A stretch of DNA of 64,000 bases, taken from the NCBI RefSeq assembly GCF_904849725.1, contig NC_058523.1, forward strand, positions 110,548,189 through 110,612,188. The letters are read 5' to 3'. The stretch's first letter is position 1. Every line of letters begins with the position of its first letter. The position numbers and the translations under genes are program-made. The notes under the pieces are model-generated. The model was not told the origin of the DNA, ran no database searches, and saw nothing but the letters and a program-made list of their open reading frames with translations. Source of the DNA: Hordeum vulgare subsp. vulgare (taxonomy: Eukaryota; Streptophyta; Magnoliopsida; Poales; Poaceae). This document shows, piece by piece, positions 1 to 11,600 of this stretch.

Positions 1-845
1 CATACTCATGTGGAGGTGGAAGATAAGTACCTTTGTATTTACCTCTTATGATCAACTCAGATGATGTACGCACTCTCGATGGTAACATGTCACATGGTAA
101 AGGTGATGTAGCCCTCACAACAATTGATGTGGTTGTCATTGTACGCCCACTAGTTGAAAGAACAACCATATCAACTCTTGGAATACGCACCTTGCGCTCG
201 TTCTCCTTTTGGGCAACACGTCATTTTATTTCCTGTTCAGCTCTGCGAGCAAGACGAAACAAATGTTCCATAGGATAACACTTTTCATGAATTACTATCT
301 CCTGAATATCATGGTTTAATCCTCCCCAAAATCTATCCATAAAATCTTCTTCATTTTCTTCTAATGAGGAATGGAACAAGGTCGTTTGTAAATCATCATA
401 ATATTTTGTTACAGTGTCACTACCTTGTTTTAAATGTTGTAACTTTTTAATCATGTCACGAGTATAATAAGCAGGAGCGAAAGTGTTTCTCATGGCAAGT
501 TTAAAATCATCCCAAGTAGTAGGTATATAATGAGGGTGTAACCGACAATATCCGCTCCACCAAACTGAAGCATAACCAGTGAAAGAACTAACCGCGACCT
601 TAACTTTCTTATGTTCAGAAAAATTGTGGGAAGAAAATATATCATTTATTTCAAACTTCCATTCAATATATAAAGCATGTCTAAAACGGGCATTAAATGG
701 TGGTATAGAAAGATTAACTTGATAGAGGCGAGGGTGTCCCGATCTTTCGATGAGATGGTGGCTATCGATTTCGTGGATACTACTTTGATGATCCGACTAC
801 AAACGTGCACGGCGTTGTGCCTTAGCAATTGTTAAACCAACTCCA
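1..845 (-). pseudogene. Gypsy retrotransposon gag, 5' part, cut by window edge
   Basis: On the minus strand the region reads as a Ty3/Gypsy gag protein, the particle protein that packages element RNA. The clearest stretch (about 660 down to 221) contains FSEHKKVKVAVSSFTGYASV, a WWSGYCRLHP segment, then the helical capsid core with DMIKKLQHLKQGSDTV and FMDRFWGGLNHDIQEIVIHE, as in the Retrotrans_gag family. An in-frame stop follows EQEIK near 221, after which gag-like sequence continues to base 1, so the copy is broken. The N-terminal part between about 845 and 660 is frameshifted. Protease and polymerase, if present, lie left of the window. It is a transposon protein and not a host gene. Clade not determined. 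Confidence 0.8.
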
Positions 846-1735
846 AGAGGTTATTGACCATGCCGGAACATGATCAACCTGACCACGAAGGTCTCTTCCC
901 GCAAGCAATCGAAGAACACGTAAGAATATGAAAAAGCAATCTGAATATTGCGAATATATATAAAGTATTGATAAGGGTGGGGACCCGGAAGCGGTCTTGG
1001 TCTGGTCATTGGACACAAACAAAGTACACAAAGATGCAATGGCTAACTTTTAACTAAACAAATCCCAAGCAAAAAGATACTAGGTTGATGTACTTATCTA
1101 GGAGCAAGGGGTGGCGGCCAAGGAGGTGGGAGGACATCCCAAGGCAGCCTAAAACTAACCCTATGTCGTACATGGCCTATGTGCCCAAGTGGAGGTGATG
1201 CAACACCTTTGGACTTGTTGTTTGACTCGGATTTTGGTGCAATGTCAGTTTGTTTCGCCAGTATCTCCATGCTCCGAATGAATTTTAAGGTGATTCCAAT
1301 TGGGCTGGAAGGTACGTAAAATCTACTTTCCAATAAAAAAAGAACCACCCAATTCGGAGTCCGTATGAGAAAGTTGTTGAAGTTTTAAGACAGGTATGTC
1401 TGTCTGTGAAGTCCGAATGTGAGTCGAGAACGTGAGAGACATGGACTTTACCTTCTCTTGGGCTAAAAGTGATGCGAGGTAACTTCTTGAATATCACATA
1501 ATCATGTCCTTTAATGTGAGAGGGCTTCTTAAACAACACTTAATCATTTCCTATTCCTTTATCTTCACACGTGATTCGTGCAAGCGTTCAACAATTCTGC
1601 ATTTAGGCATGGAGTAAAAATAGGTGAAGTATTTTCGTTCCGGATAACATAAATAAATTACTGCATAATTATTATAAGAAATTGCCCCACAAATATGCAA
1701 ATATGAAATATTTTTGATCTTACCCAAGGTAGCCA
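846..1735 (-). other. Probable leader/LTR sequence of the left-edge Gypsy element
   Basis: No supported gene. The stretch lies upstream of the reversed gag and has the mixed composition of a retrotransposon leader and LTR. I could not find convincing LTR ends, a primer-binding site or a target-site duplication, so the assignment rests on position only. Open frames here are short and unlike known proteins. Confidence 0.3.
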
Positions 1736-2950
1736 TGTCCTCATCACAACCTCTGGGCTTACAATACGTAAGAATAATGGGAGCGCGTCCCGACTGGGAG
1801 CCTCTTCAGTCGGTCGTTGGTCTCGCCGTCTGCGCGGCCCCGTCGGCTGTAAGGCCCGTCGTCGGTAGGGTCCCATCGATGTGGGGGCCCACTGGCTGGT
1901 CGTCATCATTGGCGCATGCCAATGAGGCCACAGCGTGGCCCACACTGTACATTCAATGTATCGTCTCGCCTGGTCGTAGTCGGCTTTGGTCAGCTGTATG
2001 ACCGCTTCCACTGTCCCCATGCGTCAACGAGGTCATTTATCTTCACCAACCAAATTCAATGACTTAAGCGGATAATCCACTCAAGCCACTTCTACTCTAG
2101 ATACTGCTACTTCAGTTTTAAGCAATTATCATACCCTAAATGATCAATTCAAGCTACTGCACTGCAAACTACTTCTACTCCAACTACTCCAAATCAGTGC
2201 AAGCTACTACAACTGATCAATCTACTCTAAATCAGTGCACTGTTACTCTAAATCAGCGAACTGCAACTGCATCAACCAAATAAAGTGCACGGGAACAAGC
2301 ACCTGAAAATGGAGAAGAGAGGAGGCATGGAGAAGAGACACCCTACTAGAGGGCACCATGAGGAAAACAAAGTCTCTCCGGATCCACCAGCCCGCTGCTC
2401 GGGTGCCGCTCTAGATTCGCTGCTTCGCATCTAACGTCGGCCAATGCGAAACTAGTGCCTCAGTTGCCCAGATCGAGGGTTGGTACACGCAGATCCATCG
2501 CCTCCGGTGCCCAAAATCTCATCGCCGACGCAAAAAATTCAATCTTTGACCTCAGATGCGGTGTGTGAGTGGACGCCGAGCGTGAATGGACGCCAGATGT
2601 GAGTGCAGGTGGAGAAAGATGGCGACAACGAGGATATATGGTGAAGATGTCGGCGATGAGAAGTCAAGGAGATGTTGGCGGGGAGTCAGGGAAGGAGAGC
2701 GACGGAGAGAAGAGAGGGGAACGAGAGGCGAGCGACTGGGCGTGAGGAAAGTGGGGAACGAGAGGTGAGCGTCTGAGCGAGTGGGCTGCGAGGGGGGTGC
2801 GGGGTAATTTTGGAAAGCGCGAGAATTTCATAACGTGACAAAATTTGCACTATAAAACGTCATATACCTCGAAACAAAGGGGGTATATGATAAGTTAAGG
2901 GTGCAATGCGATGAGCTTTGAAGACGAGGATCCTAAATCAAACCAATGGG
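1736..2950. other. Intergenic stretch with no recognised feature
   Basis: The first part is GC-rich and the middle (2040-2290) repeats CTACT and AATCAGTGCA-like words. The 2300-2800 part is purine-rich. None of the short frames resembles a protein I know, and no terminal repeats or poly(A) tails were seen. It may be degraded transposon or an upstream intergenic spacer. Confidence 0.3.
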
Positions 2951-2953
2951 TTA

Positions 2954-3596
2954 GAGCATCTCTACCAGATCCCTTAAACCGTGGAACTGAAAACGTCGCA
3001 AAAAACGTGTTTTAAGGGTCGATTTAAGTTGCGACCGAACAAAACCCTTAAAGTTAAATTGTAAAATTGAATATCCGCTTTATATTCTTTCTCAGGTCTT
3101 CTTCTTTCTCTCGTTCGTGTCCATAGACAGTGTACGAAGCAGCCAAATATGAAACCACCAGCGTTCAAAATAGCGCACGAAGCTAGCTCATCCGTGGCCA
3201 GATCGATCCAGGAGCTAGCTAGCTGAATCAATCCACGAGCTAGCTAGCTCGCTCTCTCGCTCGCTCAATCGATTCGAGTGGGCACATGAACTAGCTAGCT
3301 AGCTAGATGAATGGATTCGAGCGGCCGCGGGCAGGCGCAACGGCCGGGGTGGGCGGCCGGCGTCCGGGGACGGGTGGGGCGATGCCCGAGGCGGCGCATG
3401 ACGGACGCGGAAGTTTGCGTGGCAGTTGGGCTCCCACCAACTGCTTTCTCTCGACACAAGGCATCGTAGAAGTGGACGTGAAAACCGTGTTTTTACAAAT
3501 CGGAAGGAGTTAATTTTTTTTACATTTCAGAGTCGTTTTACGAGTTCTATCGACGGTTATTTTACAGTCTCGCGAGTTATACGGGTCTAGATGTTC
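2954..3596. mobile_element. Harbinger-like non-autonomous DNA element, TTA duplication
   Basis: The left end GAGCATCTCTAC and the inverted right end (GAACATCTAGAC when complemented) are imperfect terminal inverted repeats of the type seen in grass PIF/Harbinger elements. Each end is flanked by TTA (2951-2953 and 3597-3599), the usual three-base duplication of the superfamily. The 643 bp interior has no transposase. It contains clustered AGCT words (about 3212-3306) and a GC-rich patch. Its right TTA is directly adjacent to the next Harbinger-like element. Confidence 0.65.
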
Positions 3597-3696
3597 TTAG
3601 AGCATCTCTAGTAGAACCCTCAAACCCTTAAATATAAACCAGTTTTAAGGGTTGAGAATTGCCCATTTTTGATACTTTTAAGGGTTGAAAAACAGA

Positions 3697-3780
3697 GGCA
3701 AAGACTAGAACCCTCAAACCCAACCCTTATAACGGAATATTCCGTTATAAGGGTTGGGTTTGAGGGTTCTAATCTTTGCC
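3697..3780. repeat. 84 bp near-perfect palindrome
   Basis: Two arms of about 40 bases meet at GGAATATTCC (centre between 3738 and 3739) with one mismatch seen. The arms repeat the AGAACCCTCAAACCC word of the element's own terminal repeat, which suggests a foldback made of duplicated terminal sequence. Confidence 0.85.
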
Positions 3781-3986
3781 CCAACCCCAACCCTTAAAAC
3801 TGTCATTTGGCATTGCATAATTTTCACAAGACAAACATAATAACCTTCAAACAAACACGGAAATAAAGATCATTGATGCATGGTTTAATAGTTTTTACAT
3901 CACACAATCATCATCTTCCCCCTCTCATCGGCACCATCACCAAAAAGTTGCACTTGGCGCCATTTCCTAGACCACTTGCACGTCCA

Positions 3987-5275
3987 TCAAGCACCTCCAT
4001 TGGAGTCATCCACACCGCCATCGCCACCACCACGGAAAGTAGAGGACGCACCACGGAATATCTTCTTCCTCTCTGCGATGTCCTCCTTGTAGTCCTTCCA
4101 CCATTGTAATTGTTCTTCATCCATGTCCTTCTTGGACATCATCATGTGCTCCTTCTCTTCCACCATGAGTTCTTTCCATACCTTTGCCTCTTTCACCTTG
4201 ATCATCCTCTCCTCCAAGCCGACTTCTTGGGTGCGGTCTCTTGATCCCTCAACTTCCACTTGTCAAAGGTTTGAAGAATTGCCCAAGCATGCTTAAATGG
4301 GAATGGCTTGCCCTTGGAAGCGGCCATCTCCTTGTACCTCATGCCGGCAATTGTCTCCTATCAAGCACACATAATCACATAAGAACCCACATAGTACACA
4401 CACATAATGAAAATAGTGAAGATATATGTACTCACATAGTCACTCTCCACGGTTCCACTAGGTGGTGCATCCCTCACTTGGTCCATGGCCGCACTCCAAC
4501 GAGCACAAGCGGGCTTCATCAAATCCCACCGGCCTTGAAGCGACCGGTAACTGCGAGAGAGGAACCCACAATTCTTCGGCTTGATCCTACAATAGTTGTC
4601 CTCGATCCTGTGCCAATACCTTTTACCGGTTTGATCGGTGCCGGTGGTTGCATCCATCCCCACAGATGCCCAAGCACGAACCAAGAGGATATCTTCCGCT
4701 TCGGTGTAGTTTGTCGACCGCGCGTGTGGGCGGGAAGCGGCGGTGAATGCCTCCTCCCCTATCTCGGCCACCTCCTCCTCATCATCCCCTACATCCTCCT
4801 CATCTTCTCCAACCTCCTCACCAAAGGGTTCTAGAGGCGGAGCCCCGAGGTCCACCTCCGCGTCTTGAAGGAGGTCCATGAACGAGGTTGGGTTTGCCAT
4901 TTCCTCGAACACCTCGTGCGCGGCGGGAGGAGGTTCAGCGACGGCGACGACCGGGGGCGCGGGCTTCTTCCGCGTCGTGACCTTCTTCCGCTTCGGGGAT
5001 GCGCCGGCGGCCTTCGAGGAAGCCCCTCGCGGCCCACGCGAGGAGACCTTCGGCCGGCTCTTCTTCGCGGGCTGGACGGTGGCCGGGGCGGGGGCGGCAG
5101 CGGCCGGGGTGGGAGGAGGCGGTGCGAGGCCCGCCCGCCGCCGCTTGGCCCCGACGTGGGTCGCCGCCACCACGTCGGCCACGGTGGCCGGGGCGTGCGG
5201 GGCGGGGGCGGGGGCGGGCGGGGCTGAAGCGGCGGCGGGCGGGGCCGGCGCGGAGGCGGCGGCCAGGGGATCCAT
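3987..5275 (-). pseudogene. Harbinger ORF1, Myb/SANT (trihelix-like) DNA-binding protein, frameshifted
   Basis: In PIF/Harbinger elements ORF1 is a Myb-like protein that binds the element ends and helps the transposase. The likely start is the ATG at 5275 (MDPLAAAS), inside a longer open frame. An Ala/Pro-rich and Lys/Arg-rich N-terminus is followed by an acidic stretch and a SANT/trihelix-like domain (NYTEAEDILLVRAWASVGMD, then GKRYWHRIEDNYCRIKP). Exon 1 ends at 4436 after ESDY before a GTGAGT donor. A 78 bp intron (4435-4358) ends in TAG, and exon 2 starts with ETIAGMRYKEMAAS. Near 4215 the frame shifts by one. The C-terminal helical part (GLEERMIKVKEAKVWKELMV, ending about 3987) continues in another frame, so the copy is probably broken. 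A short second intron is the alternative. Confidence 0.75.
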
Positions 5276-5516
5276 GGCGCGGCGGCTGGGACGGGCGGTT
5301 TCCCTCCCGCGCTCGAGATGAAAAGGAGTGCGGGTTGGGATTGGGTTTGCCCTCCCAACCCTCACTTCTACAGGCTGCGAGGGCGTTTACAGGTTCGACC
5401 TCTAAAAGTTTTTACGGGTTTAAGGGTTCTAGTCTACGTCGTTTTTTCGACGAAAACTGTAAAAAAACGGTTATTTTCCAGAATTTAAGGGTTTGAGGGT
5501 TCTACTAGACTTGCTC

Positions 5517-5659
5517 TAAGTTGAAATGTGGAGTTTTCTCAAAATCTATGTACGTGTAGCATTTTTGGCAACCTCCACCACACACACACACTCCCCCACC
5601 TTCGCGTCGCCCTCCCCCAAAACCCCCCTTCCTCCTCCGCCGCCGCCGCCACAATCGCG
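5517..5659 (+). promoter_or_regulatory. Short upstream region / 5' leader of the F-box gene
   Basis: Only about 140 bases separate the Harbinger-like element from the likely ATG at 5660. They hold a CA repeat (about 5579-5590) and pyrimidine-rich patches (about 5590-5640) typical of grass core promoters and leaders. I see no clear TATA box. The more distal promoter must therefore include transposon sequence. The transcription start is not known. Confidence 0.45.
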
Positions 5660-8600
5660 ATGTCCGGGCGAAGCTGCCCCACCACCGAGCCCGTCGGGGA
5701 GGACACGACGGTGCCTCCGAGGATGCTGCACGGGTTGGCTCCGGAGACGCTGAACCTCCACACGGAGACGATGCTCACATTCCTCTACTCCTTCCTCCCC
5801 AAGCCGCTCGTCTCCACAATCACCCCCCTGCGCTGCAACGCCACGGCCATCGCCGACGCTGAAAGCGCCGACCGACTTAGCCGCCTACCCGACGATCTCC
5901 TCCGTCGCGTCCTCTCTCGCCTCCCCGCCAAGGACGGCGCGCGCACCACCGTGCTCTCCTCGCGCTGGCGCGGCCTCTGGCGCTCTGCGCCGCTCGTCCT
6001 CGTCGACACCCACTTCCTCTCCAGGGGCGACGCGCAGTGCCGGCCCGCCCGCGCCGGTGCTGTCTCGCGTGCCGTCACCAACGCTGTCTCCGCCGCCCTC
6101 GAGGCACATCCTGGGCCCTTCCCCTTCGTCAGCCTCACCTGCAGCTTCATGGACGCCGCCGACCGCCGCATGCTCGCGCGCTGGTTCCAGATCCTTGCCA
6201 CCAAGGGCGTCGATGAGCTCGTTTTCGTCAATCGCCCCTGGCCCCTTCCCGGCCTGCCCCTCCCTTCCTCGCTCTTCAGCTGTGCCTCCCTCTCCCGGCT
6301 CTGCATCGGTGCCTGGGTGTTCCCGAACACCACCGCCCTCCCGCGCGGGGCCGCCTTCCCCAACCTTCGGGAGCTTGTGCTTGGCTGCATCGTCATGGAG
6401 GACAAAGACCTGGAGTTCTTGCTCGCCGTGAGCCCCGTGCTGCAGATCCTCGCGTTCCATGGAAGCCTGGCCTCATTGCACGCTCGTATCGCCAACCAGA
6501 GCCTACGGTGCGCGCAGTTCTGCTTGTCCATCCTGGAGGAGGTCGCCGTGGTGAACGCTCCAAGCCTGGAGCGTCTCTTCCTCTGGAGAAATTGGAGCGA
6601 GCGGGGCCGCGTGGGCAAAATGAGCACGACAGTCAAGATTGGCCATGCCCCTAAGCTGCGTGTGCTGGGATACCTGGAGCCAGGAGTGCACATTCTGCAG
6701 ATCGGCAGCACCATCATCAAGGTACGCTCAATGGCATATGTCCACTCATATCTCAGATTGCATTTCTTTTCATGAACAAGGTTTTTGCACGAAGCAATAG
6801 ATGAGCCAAATTTAGAGAACAATGTTCTAAAAGTCACTTTATTCAGCAGCAGTCATACTGTCATACTATGTGCCGACACCGAGTAAGATTAGCAAACATG
6901 AGCAATTAACATGATAAACCGAATTGCTGAGCAATTACTCAGGTAATCAATTACTGGACGGAGTACACGGTGAGTATGTATGACTGCTTGTTTAGGATTT
7001 ACTTCCTCCGTTCCTAAATATAAGTCTTTTTAGAGGTTTCACTTGAAGACCACATACGGATGTATATAGACATACTTTAGAGTATAAATTCATTCATTTT
7101 GCTTCGTATGTAGTCCCCTAGTGAAATCTCTAAAAAGACTTATATTTAGAAACGGAGGAGGAAGTAGAACATTGGTAATCATACTTTTGCCATACGGTAA
7201 TATGGATTGATGGCTGAAACTTCGAACAGTATAGCGTATGAGTCATGGGCCATATCTCATTTCCAGTTTCCCATCCGTTTGTTGCTGATTTGCAGTGACA
7301 AGTAATAGCTTCCTGATCCTCATTTACAATTGCGTGATTGCTTATAATAATTTGGCTCAAGTTTTGATCCTTTTGCACCCCTTCCTTCCGGTTAAATTTT
7401 TGCATGATTAACTGATCTCCAGTTATCCATTTCTTTCGTGAGGTGACCCTGCTTTTTGTATCCTAGACCAAACTAATGTGTTTTTACTTTTAGTATACAT
7501 CCAAACAATAAAATCAAAGGATAGTTTTGATTCTGCTAGTATACAAGAACCCTTTTAAGGTACTCTACTTGTCTCTTAGGAGGCAAGAGATGATTATACA
7601 ATCTTAGCCGTTAATTGATTAAGGGTAAAGTTTTACCATGTGGCCATTCTATTTATAGCATGTTACATCTCTTTTTAGAAAGATAGGATTTTTAGAAGGA
7701 CTTGATTATCTTTTTCTATGTGTTAAGGATTCACTAATGATTTCCTTAATGGCCGGGTGATTTCTCTTCTCTTTTACTCCCTTTGTAAACTAATATAACT
7801 ATATAAGAGCATTTAGATCACTATTTTAGTGATCTAAACACTCTTATATTAGTTTACGGAGGGAGTAGAAGTTAAAACAAAACTTGCTAAAGTGTACATG
7901 ACATATATCACTTTACCATTTGGATGCTTATTTCTTCCATCAATGGAAGGTTGCCTAGTTCTTCATAGGTCTAGGATTTTGTACTACCTCTTTACCTATT
8001 CTCATGAAGCATTGAAAGTGCAGAAAACAGTAATCTGCTCGTGCTTTATCACATTGATATATTTTTTTGTACCACTGGCTTTGAATATATAGGGTGTCGG
8101 AAAAGCATGTTGTGACCGCAATATCCTAACATCACTTTTTTTCTATTGCTTTGAATCATGTCTCTAAATATTTTTGAACTATTTAGAGACATTTGAACTC
8201 TAGATATTTGTTTTGTTGAACTATATTTTAATGTTTTTGGTTCCCAATACTTTGAATCCAAAACCCGATCATTTATGTGTTTGTATTTGATATCGCAATG
8301 CTAGTAATGTATCTTTCAGAAATTAATAATACTAGTAGAATGCCCGTGCGTTGCTACGGGCGAAATGCAGAAAAATAAATAAAACTTCATTGTGGTCGTG
8401 AGTCAGTCCAAGAGCCTAACCCAAATAACCTCAAGCATGAGTACATCTTATATCTCTCATATTAATAAAACAAAAAAATTGTAGTTCGCTGCAGCTAGGA
8501 TAGATAACTTTGGTACGCCCTCTGTCCGGAATTACTTGTCGCACAAATGGATAAAAATGAATGTATCTAGAACTAAAACATATCTAGATACATCCATTCT

Positions 8601-11600
8601 TGTGACAAGTATTTCCGGACGGAGGGAGTACTTTCCAGTTAACATGAAAACTGTACACCTACATATAACAGCAGCAACTTTTGCAGGAACAAAATTGGAT
8701 GGCGGAAAAGTAGTTTGATAGCCAAATACATATATAGTTAAAACACAAACAAAGGTTTGCACCCACTAAAGGAAACAGAGTAGGACGGTTGCGGTAACAC
8801 CATTTGATGCACATTGCCGATAGTTGATTTCAGAGTGTTAGGATCTGAAAGCCATGTAATAAAACATCTTCACGAAAGAAATTTGGACAGAAAATAATAA
8901 CTTTTACACTGGAGGAATGTATAACCTTCAGTCTTGAAACAAAAGGATTATAACCTTCAAACTGTAGCTAATATGCTACACATCTTGCTAGCAGGAGCAA
9001 GATCAAAATTTCGAGCTAACATAGAACTATGCTGTAAAAATTAATGATGTAATACAAAAAACAAGTGTCGGATTGGTATCTGTATGCATCTTGCTAGCAA
9101 GTTCAGGATCAAACTGTAACTCTTGGCGGAGATTTTGGAGGAATGATGCTTTGTTAGGAGCAGTAGCCAAATCAGTACTAAAGGATTTTTTTAAGGCTAT
9201 TTATGTATGCTTCAGATTCGATATCTGAGATGATTGCTTGTGCTTCACACTTCCCTGATCCAAATAATATTTTTCAGATCATTCAAAGAATAAGCTGCAA
9301 CTTTTAATCACACAAATATTTATGTTAAGATAAGATACTAACGTATAAAACACTTCAATGGACAGTAATATATATTGTAGAAGACCATGTATCATGTATT
9401 TAGAGTCTGCGTCAAGCCAACTTATGAACTCTTAAAATAATAGGGCAACTCACAGCTCATGCACCACTGAAAAATAAATGGAAATTTGTGGTGATAGACA
9501 TCTGTACTATGACAAAAATAAAAAAACTTAACCAGTTTGAAATCGTGTGTGTTGCTATGGGCTTATACTGTGACCATATAGGCACCATAACATCATGGAG
9601 TATATTAAAATGACAGATTTTAACAAGCTCACAAAGAAGAAAGCATCTTCATTCATAACTTCCCTTTGAGTTTTCATGAAACAACAACAACAATAACAAC
9701 AACAACAAAGCCTTTAGTCCCAAACAAGCTGGGGTAGGCTAGAGGTGAAACCCATAAGATCTCGCGACTAACTAATGGTTTTGGCACATGGATAGCAAGC
9801 TTCCATGCACCCCTATCCATGGCTAGTTCTTTTTTTTTTGTTTTTTTTAGAAAAGGAGGATGACCCCCGGCCTCTGCATCTGGGAGATGCATGCGGCCAT
9901 TTTATTGATTATTCACGAGGACCTTACAAAGCAGTACAACAATATGCTTGAATCCGCCATCTTGCAACATCTGCCGCTACTCCTATCCATATGATGAAGG
10001 GGTGCAAGCTGGACCAAATACCCCGACCTCTCACCTAAGCCTAACATCTAAAGCCGGAGACCCTGACCGAGCCACATACCGGGTCCGGGACACAAACAGG
10101 TCCGACGCACTCACATGTGTCGTCGCCACCATCTTCCACTGGTCCATCTTCAGATCAGATTGAGGTACCAGCCTTGGCAGGTGCCTCCGCCATCGACGCC
10201 ACCATGACGCCAAACGACGACCTCCACCTACGCGAGTCCATCTCCAAGCAACCGACGGAGATCCATGCTAGGATAGGGCCGCACCACCGCCGTCGCCCAC
10301 CACCCACAAGCGCCACCCAGCCCCAAGGTTCCCAAAGCGGACAAGCTTGTCTTCAATTGGTGCTACCCCAACTCTATCTCGTATATCATCATTCCGGTTT
10401 CGGTCCTTCCTTGTGTGGCCACACATCCATCTCAACATGCGCATCTTTGCCACACCTGGCTGTTGCACATGTTGTCTTTTAGTCGGCCAACACTCAGCGC
10501 TATACAACATTGCGAGTCGAACCGCCGTCCTATAGAACTTGCCTTTTAGGTTTTGTGGCACCCTCTTGTCATAGAGAATACTAGAAGCTTGGCGCCACTT
10601 CATCCATCCAGTTTTAATTCGAGGGTTCACTTATGGACATCCAGAGTCCATCTTCCCCTACTTGCAGTAGAACTATATCAAACGTATCGACATGCTGCCT
10701 GGCAGTTAATTAGAAGAATACCCAGATAGTCATCCATCACAAGGTAGGAAATGACAGGTAGGATATGAGAAGTGTAGTGGCCTATGATTCGCACTGAATA
10801 ATCAAGCTCAGGGTCCCAAAGCTCGTTCATTTGAAGAGAATTAGCAAGCTTGCTGGCTACTATGATGTTGCCCAAATTACAAGTCTTTCTAGCAGTAATT
10901 GCGGCAAGTTTCCAACATACTGCAATCAGTTTATTGTCAGGGGCTGTTAATTCCAAGAAATGCATTACACCATCTAACTATTGTCTCTGGCATGCATGAC
11001 CAATCCAGCTTCTAGCTAGATGGCAAAAAAATGTGTAGTAAGTAGAACAACAGGCTATGTGAAGTTGCTCAAAAATACAAATAAGGAGCTAGGTTGGTTT
11101 TCTGGGAAGAACCAGAGAGATGTAAGAAATTGCATACAGACAGGATGTCATTTCGCAAACAATTCACAATTCATAAAACTGAATGATTAGAATACGTTAA
11201 GTGAAATGCCCAGCAGATAACAAAACTTGCAAAATGTTTAGAATTGTACCAGCAGTTATAGATGAGTCTTCCCTGAAGCCTGATCTTTGATTGATTTATC
11301 TGCAAATGGACATATACTGAGAGAAACCAGTACAACCCATAAAATCAGAGAAACAGACGGATATGGGGAAGCAGTAAGCCACAGTAAGGAGGTACGCGCC
11401 TGCATAATTTTTCCAACAAGCCGCTCCACCCTGCTGCTGCCACTTCCTCTACATCCACCCCTCCGTGAATGCCCAAGGAGTTCTGCTCCAGTGAGTGTGG
11501 GCTCTGCTTTATCCATCTCCTGCTGGATTTGAGGTCGATAAGGATGTTGGGTCGCGCCGCCGCCATCCTCATGACTCTGTCTCCTGGTTTTTGGGACATG

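Larger units (their letters stand above)
3600..5516 (-). mobile_element. Harbinger-like element carrying only ORF1 (Myb/SANT-like)
   Basis: The left end GAGCATCTCTAGTAGAACCC and the inverted right end agree over about 35 bases with few mismatches, giving clear terminal inverted repeats of a 1.9 kb element. TTA stands on the left and TAA on the right, so the three-base duplication is imperfect or mutated. The interior carries the Myb-like ORF1 of PIF/Harbinger elements on the minus strand, but no DDE transposase, so movement would need a transposase supplied elsewhere. The right end lies about 140 bp upstream of the F-box gene start codon. Confidence 0.75.

Noticed and set aside
3212..3306. 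AGCTAGCT clusters as an operator or origin
   Set aside because: Simple-sequence repeat within a non-autonomous DNA element; no further support.
4831..5496. Several 120-175 codon frames on both strands
   Set aside because: They are shadows of the GC-rich Ala/Pro part of the Harbinger ORF1; only the 5275 frame leads into a Myb/SANT-like domain.
5528..5659. Upstream ATG for the F-box protein
   Set aside because: It would add 44 residues of His/Thr/Pro/Ser low complexity starting 12 bases from the transposon end. The ATG at 5660 gives a normal start for the family.
5785..6837. 350-codon frame on the minus strand opposite the F-box exon
   Set aside because: Arg/Ser-rich antisense frame of a GC-rich exon; no domain, and the sense strand has clear F-box and LRR-like motifs with matching splice sites.
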